Of a stretch of DNA of 10,226 nt, positions 6,431-10,226 are shown piece after piece. Source of the DNA: Ignavibacteriota bacterium. GTDB lineage: Bacteria; Bacteroidota; Ignavibacteria; Palsa-1295. Both the position numbers and the translations under genes were made by a program. Location: positions 1-10,226 of the forward strand of contig JANYLL010000374.1 in assembly GCA_025357895.1 (NCBI GenBank), written 5' to 3'. Each line of letters starts with the position of its first letter. The stretch's first letter is position 1. The notes beneath the pieces are model-generated. The model had not been told where the DNA came from. It ran no database searches and saw only the letters and a list, made by a program, of their open reading frames with translations.

Positions 6431-7507
6431 GTGTCAAAATTCCATTCACTAAAAGTCAGAGAGATTCTCCGAGAAACGCCGGAAGCAGTGTTGCTTGGAT
6501 TTGATGTGCCTGCAAATTTAGAAGAAGAGTACAGCTATAAACAAGGGCAATATCTAACGCTGCGATTTATGATTGAAGGAGAAGAAATCCGCCGTTCCTA
6601 TTCCATTTGCTCCAGCCCGTTCGAAAACGATAAACTTGAAGTTGCGATCAAGAAAGTAAAAGGTGGTAAGGTTTCGAATTATATTAATGACGTTGTAAAG
6701 CCCGGAGATATTATTGATGTCATGACTCCGATGGGAAGCTTCTATTCGGAACTCGACCCAATGCATAAAAAGAATTACGTTCTCTTTGCAGGTGGCAGCG
6801 GCATCACTCCGATGATGTCAATAATGAAAGCCGTGCTTGAGGCTGAACCAAAGAGCACGATCGTCCTTCTTTACGGAAATAACGATGATGCTTCAATCAT
6901 TTTTAAGGATACGATCACTGATCTTGAATTTAGATCTGAAGGAAGATTAAAGGTCGTGCATATTCTCAATACTCCTCCCAAAAATCACCCCTACCTTCAG
7001 CAGGGCATTATGACAAAGGAGAAAAATCTTGCTCTTATTGAAAATTTTGTTGGCTTAAATCTTGATAATGAATTCTTCATCTGCGGGCCCGGACCGATGA
7101 TGGATAATGTTGTCGCTGCGCTAAAAGAGGTTAAAATAAATGAGACTCGAATTCATATAGAATATTTTTCTGCCCCTGTTACTGCCTCTGCTCTTACTCC
7201 AACAGATGTTCCGAAAATAGCAAAGGATGCAAATCTTACCATCATCATGGATGGCGATGAATACAACACAATAATGCTGTTTGATGAAGCTGTACTTTTT
7301 GCTGCCAAACGAATAGGTTTGGATGCACCCTATTCCTGCCAGAATGGATCTTGCTCAACTTGCCGTGCAAAGTTATTAGGAGGTAAAGTACACATGAAAG
7401 TAAATTTTGCGCTAAGTCCTGCTGATGTTGCTTCGGGTTATATTCTTACCTGCCAAAGTTTGCCGCTAACTGATAACTTAGTGGTAAGCTATGATCAGGC
7501 GATGTAG
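6431..7507 (+). CDS. paaE: 1,2-phenylacetyl-CoA epoxidase, reductase subunit PaaE
   Basis: PaaE passes electrons from NADPH through FAD and a plant-type [2Fe-2S] centre to the diiron site of PaaA in the cytoplasm. The 358 residues match the family length (about 356 in E. coli). The start is GTG at 6431, giving MSKFHSLKV, which parallels the E. coli N-terminus (TFHSLTV) and fixes the start without a Shine-Dalgarno sequence. The FAD-binding barrel carries R-S-Y-S at 55-58. The nucleotide-binding domain carries GGSGITP at 121-127 and CGPGPMM at 218-224. The C-terminal ferredoxin domain holds the cluster ligands Cys303, Cys308, Cys311 and Cys341 (C-x4-C-x2-C-x29-C), all present. It is first in the cluster, 81 bases ahead of paaA, whereas E. 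coli places paaE last. Other ferredoxin-reductase oxygenase components share the domain order, but the neighbours make PaaE the firm call. Confidence 0.95.
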   Translation: MSKFHSLKVREILRETPEAVLLGFDVPANLEEEYSYKQGQYLTLRFMIEGEEIRRSYSICSSPFENDKLEVAIKKVKGGKVSNYINDVVKPGDIIDVMTPMGSFYSELDPMHKKNYVLFAGGSGITPMMSIMKAVLEAEPKSTIVLLYGNNDDASIIFKDTITDLEFRSEGRLKVVHILNTPPKNHPYLQQGIMTKEKNLALIENFVGLNLDNEFFICGPGPMMDNVVAALKEVKINETRIHIEYFSAPVTASALTPTDVPKIAKDANLTIIMDGDEYNTIMLFDEAVLFAAKRIGLDAPYSCQNGSCSTCRAKLLGGKVHMKVNFALSPADVASGYILTCQSLPLTDNLVVSYDQAM

Positions 7508-7514
7508 TCTTCTA

Positions 7515-7550
7515 TGACTTATATGACCTACAGGTCTTATAGGATTTATA
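7515..7550. repeat. Four imperfect tandem 9-mers with dyad symmetry between paaE and paaA
   Basis: Four consecutive units, TGACTTATA, TGACCTACA, GGTCTTATA and GGATTTATA, follow in exact 9-base register. The second and third units also form a small hairpin (GACC-TACA-GGTC, flanked by ATA/TAT). The DNA is non-coding and occupies nearly half of the 81-bp spacer. It resembles short GACCTATA-type repeat tracts that I recall from other bacterial genomes, but the family is not established here. Confidence 0.5.
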
Positions 7551-7588
7551 AGTAGAAATAAAACTCCTGAAATTTTGTTACACTTCCT

Positions 7589-8524
7589 ATGAATGAACAA
7601 AAAAATCTTGAGGGTTTCGAAAAGATCATCAATGCCGATAAAAAGGTCGAGCCGCGCGATTGGATGCCGGAGGATTACCGCAAGCATCTGATCCGCCAAA
7701 TCTCTCAGCACGGGCATTCCGAGATCATCGGTATGCAGCCTGAAGGTAATTGGATAACACGCGCTCCAAGCCTGCGCGCCAAACTTATCCTGCTTGCCAA
7801 AGTACAGGATGAAGCAGGACATGGTCTTTATCTTTATAGTGCTACGGAAACGCTTGGCATTTCGCGAGAAGAACTCGTCGAGCAACTTCAAACGGGCAAG
7901 GCAAAATATTCAACTATTTTCAATTATCCTGCTGTCACCTGGGCAGATATGGGCACTATAGGGTGGCTTGTTGATGGCGCAGCTATTGTGAATCAGATAT
8001 CCTTGCAGCGAACTTCTTACGGACCCTATTCCCGTGCAATGATACGCATTTGTAAAGAAGAGAGCTTTCATCAGCGTCAGGGTTATGAGATCATGACACA
8101 CATGGCGCGCGGAACAGCAGAACAGCGAGAGATGGCACAGGATGCACTGAATCGCTGGTGGTGGCCGTCACTGATGATGTTTGGACCGCATGATTCGAAC
8201 TCGCCAAATACAGGCAAGGCAATCCGTTGGAAGATCAAGCGCGATTCGAACGATGATCTCCGCCAAAGATTTATTGATAAGACAGCTAAGCAAGCAGATG
8301 TTATCGGACTTACTATTCCTGATCCGAAATTACAATGGAATGATGAGCGCGGGCATTATGATTTCGGCGAAATAGATTGGGCGGAGTTCGACCGCGTCGT
8401 CAAAGGCGACGGACCATGCAATAAGCAGCGCATTGCTCATCATCTCAAAGCACATAAAGATGGTGCATGGGTTCGTGAAGCGGCATCCGTATATGCTGCA
8501 AAACGCGCAAAGAAAGCTGCATAG
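7589..8524 (+). CDS. paaA: 1,2-phenylacetyl-CoA epoxidase, catalytic subunit PaaA
   Basis: PaaA is the diiron ferritin-like subunit that inserts one oxygen atom into the ring of phenylacetyl-CoA to form the 1,2-epoxide, the key step of aerobic hybrid phenylacetate degradation. The 311 residues match the family (309 in E. coli). The carboxylate-bridged diiron ligands can be placed: Glu45 (SEIIGMQPEGNW), Glu75 and His78 (KVQDEAGHG), Asp129 (GWLVDGAA), Glu158 and His161 (KEESFH). These keep a constant offset of about three from the E. coli ligand set as I remember it. Other hallmarks are NRWWWPSLMMFGP (188-200) and the C-terminal IDWAEFDRVVKGDGPCN. The ATG at 7589 has no Shine-Dalgarno sequence but gives the expected N-terminus. 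It follows paaE, and is separated from paaB by a 115-bp spacer filled by a palindromic element. The gene appears intact. Confidence 0.97.
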   Translation: MNEQKNLEGFEKIINADKKVEPRDWMPEDYRKHLIRQISQHGHSEIIGMQPEGNWITRAPSLRAKLILLAKVQDEAGHGLYLYSATETLGISREELVEQLQTGKAKYSTIFNYPAVTWADMGTIGWLVDGAAIVNQISLQRTSYGPYSRAMIRICKEESFHQRQGYEIMTHMARGTAEQREMAQDALNRWWWPSLMMFGPHDSNSPNTGKAIRWKIKRDSNDDLRQRFIDKTAKQADVIGLTIPDPKLQWNDERGHYDFGEIDWAEFDRVVKGDGPCNKQRIAHHLKAHKDGAWVREAASVYAAKRAKKAA

Positions 8525-8539
8525 AAAAATGCGAACATT

Positions 8540-8613
8540 GGTAGGCACGTGGCTTTAGCCCGCGTGACTCTGGTAACATGTAACCTGTTCGCAGGCTAAA
8601 GCCTGCGCCTACC
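8540..8613. repeat. 74-bp REP/BIME-like double-hairpin element between paaA and paaB
   Basis: Ends GGTAGGC (8540-8546) and GCCTACC (8607-8613) are perfect inverted repeats. Inside are two GC-rich hairpins: CACG-T-GGCT (8546-8554) with AGCC-CG-CGTG (8557-8566), which has a small bulge, and the perfect CGCAGGCT (8590-8597) with AGCCTGCG (8600-8607). The core GGCTTTAGCC / GGCTAAAGCC resembles a family of dispersed GTAGGC-GGCTTTAGCC palindromes that I recall from many environmental genomes. No T run follows, so it is not a classical terminator, but it could cause partial termination or processing of the paa mRNA. Confidence 0.7.
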
Positions 8614-8639
8614 GCAGAAGAAAATTTTATTTAAATAGT

Positions 8640-8936
8640 ATGGCAGATATAAAAGATACTCAATGGCCCTTGTGGGAAGTCTTCGTGCAGGCAAATTCCG
8701 GTATTCCGCATAAACATGCCGGAAGCGTGCATGCACCTGATAAGGAAATGGCGCTGACCAATGCACGTGATCTCTATACCCGCCGCAACGAAGGCACAAG
8801 TATTTGGGTCGTGCCTTCAAATTCTGTAGTAGCAAGTAATCCGAATGACAGCGATATGCTCTTCGATCCGGCAAACGATAAAATTTATCGTCATCCTACA
8901 TTTTATATTATGCCAGAAGGAGCAGTAGGAATTTAA
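8640..8936 (+). CDS. paaB: 1,2-phenylacetyl-CoA epoxidase, subunit PaaB
   Basis: PaaB is a small non-catalytic subunit that bridges PaaA-PaaC units of the epoxidase complex and is needed for activity with PaaE. The 98 residues compare with about 95 in E. coli. Family hallmarks are clear: WPLWEVFVQ (9-17), HKHAGSVHAPDKEMAL (24-39), NARDLYTRRNEGTSIWVV (41-58), then FDPANDKIYRHPTFY (75-89). The ATG at 8640 lies in an AT-rich leader (TTTAAATAGT) without a Shine-Dalgarno sequence, directly after the double-hairpin element. The stop codon is two bases before the paaC start, so translation of paaB and paaC is probably coupled. Nothing is missing. Confidence 0.96.
   Translation: MADIKDTQWPLWEVFVQANSGIPHKHAGSVHAPDKEMALTNARDLYTRRNEGTSIWVVPSNSVVASNPNDSDMLFDPANDKIYRHPTFYIMPEGAVGI
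8927..8930 (+). promoter_or_regulatory. Shine-Dalgarno of paaC inside the paaB end
   Basis: AGGA lies eight bases before the paaC ATG at 8939, within the last codons of paaB. A stronger AAGGAG lies further back (8917-8922), 16 bases from the start. Together with the 2-base gap between the genes this supports translational coupling. Confidence 0.5.
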
Positions 8937-8938
8937 GC

Positions 8939-9697
8939 ATGACAAAACAAGAGGCGCTTTTTAAATACACACTCCGTCTCGGCGATAATTCTCTGATCCT
9001 CGGTCACAGACTTTCGGAATGGTCGAGCTATGCACCGATCTTAGAAGAAGATCTTGCGCTCACGAACATCGCACTCGATCTTATCGGCAGAGCACAGGCA
9101 TTATTAAAATATGCTGCCGAAATTGAAAGCAAAGCAAGAACCGAAGATGATCTGGTTTTTAAAAGAGCAGAGCGTCAGTTCCTGAACGTACTTCTTCTTG
9201 AGCAACCGAACGGTGATTTCGCAATGACCATCGCTCGACAAATTTTTAATTCTGCTTTTGAACTTTTGCTTTTCGAAGAGCTTTCAAAAAGCAAGGACGA
9301 AATGCTTGCTTCGCTTGCTACAAAATGTCTGAAAGAAGTAAAATATCATTGGCGTCACGCCTATGATTGGCTGCAGCGTCTCGGTGACGGAACAGATGAA
9401 AGCCATGCCCGTATGCAAAAGGCGATCAACGATCTTTGGATGTTCACCGGTGAGCTATTTGAGATCGATGAAGTCGAGACAATTCTGATCAATGATGCAA
9501 TTGTAATTGATACTCGTGAACTTCATGATAAATGGCTTACGAAAATAAGTGATGCCATTAAAACTGCAACGCTCACTCATCCCGCCGAAGGCTATATGCA
9601 AACCGGCGGAAGAATAGGCATCCATACTGAAAATCTCGGATTTATTTTAGCAGAGATGCAGTATCTGCCGAGGGCATATCCGGATGCGAAATGGTGA
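8939..9697 (+). CDS. paaC: 1,2-phenylacetyl-CoA epoxidase, structural subunit PaaC
   Basis: PaaC is a ferritin-like paralogue of PaaA that has lost the diiron site and forms a stable heterodimer with PaaA, helping to position the catalytic subunit. The 252 residues compare with about 248 in E. coli. Recognisable blocks are LGHRLSEWSSYAPILEEDLA (21-40), LDLIGRAQALLKYAA (46-60), EVKYHWRHAYDWLQRLGDGT (133-152) and the C-terminal GGRIGIHTENLGFILAEMQ (223-241) ending PDAKW. It is coupled to paaB (2-base gap, AGGA Shine-Dalgarno). It is the last paa gene in the window: no paaD follows, and the next gene, an unrelated secreted protein, starts 56 bases later. I see no terminator in that gap. Confidence 0.96.
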   Translation: MTKQEALFKYTLRLGDNSLILGHRLSEWSSYAPILEEDLALTNIALDLIGRAQALLKYAAEIESKARTEDDLVFKRAERQFLNVLLLEQPNGDFAMTIARQIFNSAFELLLFEELSKSKDEMLASLATKCLKEVKYHWRHAYDWLQRLGDGTDESHARMQKAINDLWMFTGELFEIDEVETILINDAIVIDTRELHDKWLTKISDAIKTATLTHPAEGYMQTGGRIGIHTENLGFILAEMQYLPRAYPDAKW

Positions 9698-9753
9698 TGG
9701 GATTTTGACCTTGTTTGTGTGCATTCTTTTATACCACAGGATGTTCAGAATAC

Positions 9754-10226
9754 ATGCGAAATTTTTCAAAATATTTTTTCTCATACTTTCTAATAGTTCA
9801 AGTAATTACTCCGTTAATTGCTGAAGCTCAACAGACAAAAGGTTGGGCAAAGTTAATATTAGGCAATGGTTTTAATGCTGACGGCGGCATTTGCATTGAT
9901 GATTCAAACAATGTTTATGTAACTGGTAGATTTAGTGGCAAGGCTAAATTTGATGGCAAAGAAATAAACGGCTATAACAAGATTTACTTTGCAAAATATT
10001 CGTACGATGGTAGACTTCAATGGGCCAAAACAGTTGGTAATGATAGCACAGACTTAGGTTGGGCGGTCAAAACTGATCATTTAAATAATGTATATGTAAC
10101 CGGGGAATATATCGAACAAGATAGTGGCAAAGTAACGGAATTAGGAATTTTTCTTGCTAAGTTTCATTCAGATGGTCAGCAAGAATGGGAAAAAAAATAT
10201 ATAGATTCACCTGGATCTGCTCATGG
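9754..10226 (+). CDS. Secreted SBBP-repeat beta-propeller protein, 3'-partial
   Basis: An open frame begins at ATG 9754 and runs off the window end (157 complete codons, no stop). The N-terminus is a Sec signal peptide: MRNFSKY, the hydrophobic FFSYFLIVQVITPLIA, and a likely cleavage after AEA before QQ. Two repeats of the SBBP (seven-bladed beta-propeller) type follow, each with NNVYVTG (52-58 and 111-117) and a downstream strand of the form F/L-A-K-[YF]-x-x-DG-x-x-x-W/E (79-92, 134-147), about 57 residues apart. A weak AGGA (9738-9741) lies 12 bases upstream. The ATG at 9741 is in another frame. Proteins of this type in the FCB group are often very long and end in T9SS domains, but that end is outside the window. 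The function is unknown and a link to phenylacetate metabolism is unlikely. Confidence 0.8.
   Translation, partial: MRNFSKYFFSYFLIVQVITPLIAEAQQTKGWAKLILGNGFNADGGICIDDSNNVYVTGRFSGKAKFDGKEINGYNKIYFAKYSYDGRLQWAKTVGNDSTDLGWAVKTDHLNNVYVTGEYIEQDSGKVTELGIFLAKFHSDGQQEWEKKYIDSPGSAH

Noticed and set aside
6243..6452. A 69-codon plus-strand open frame upstream of paaE
   Set aside because: It lies mostly inside the palindromic element, overlaps the paaE start in another frame, and its product has no domain or signal feature. The element explains the sequence better.
7478..7891. A 137-codon minus-strand open frame
   Set aside because: It runs antisense over the end of paaE and the start of paaA, both firmly identified, and its product looks like nothing known.
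7515..8613. CRISPR array
   Set aside because: The repeats are either contiguous 9-mers or a single paired hairpin. There are no regularly spaced identical repeats with unique spacers and no cas genes.
9741..9743. ATG at 9741 as the start of the last gene
   Set aside because: It is in a different frame from the SBBP-repeat protein. The ATG at 9754 gives a complete signal peptide.

Overview
The window looks like a chromosomal segment of a Gram-negative bacterium of the FCB group (Bacteroidota, or the neighbouring Chlorobiota/Ignavibacteria/Kapabacteria lineages). The clues are a secreted Asp-box protein ending in a type IX secretion-type sorting domain, an SBBP-repeat secreted protein, lipoproteins with clear lipoboxes, a Bacteroidota-style anti-sigma N-terminus, moderately AT-rich DNA and very few Shine-Dalgarno sequences. 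The lineage is an inference. No rRNA, tRNA or other decisive marker is present.

Layout: (i) Positions 2-2830, plus strand: the 3' part of a large secreted Asp-box (BNR) beta-propeller protein whose start lies upstream of the window. It ends at a strong hairpin terminator that can work in both directions. (ii) Positions 2920-5821, minus strand: a compact four-gene operon in the order ECF sigma factor, membrane anti-sigma factor with a beta-barrel-like C-terminus, a small His-rich lipoprotein, and a larger lipoprotein. A candidate ECF-type promoter and a leader hairpin precede the sigma gene. (iii) Positions 5822-6430: a 609-bp divergent intergenic region. It holds the sigma promoter and leader, a 164-bp palindromic element with 16-bp terminal inverted repeats, and a possible paaE promoter. 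(iv) Positions 6431-9697, plus strand: paaE, paaA, paaB and paaC, the catalytic and reductase subunits of the phenylacetyl-CoA 1,2-epoxidase of the aerobic hybrid phenylacetate pathway. paaD is not in the window. Repetitive palindromic DNA sits in two of the three gene junctions. (v) From position 9754 to the end: the 5' part of a secreted SBBP-repeat beta-propeller protein, cut by the window edge.

How the parts work together: PaaA (diiron catalytic subunit), PaaC (structural partner), PaaB (bridging subunit) and PaaE (FAD/2Fe-2S NADPH reductase) should form one oxygen-dependent epoxidase. The sigma/anti-sigma pair and the two lipoproteins look like a self-contained envelope-sensing unit. Its anti-sigma factor joins a cytoplasmic sigma-binding region, one membrane helix, a long linker and an outer-membrane-barrel-like domain in a single chain. 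This unit is the most unusual part of the window. The two flanking secreted propeller proteins are probably unrelated cell-surface or extracellular products.
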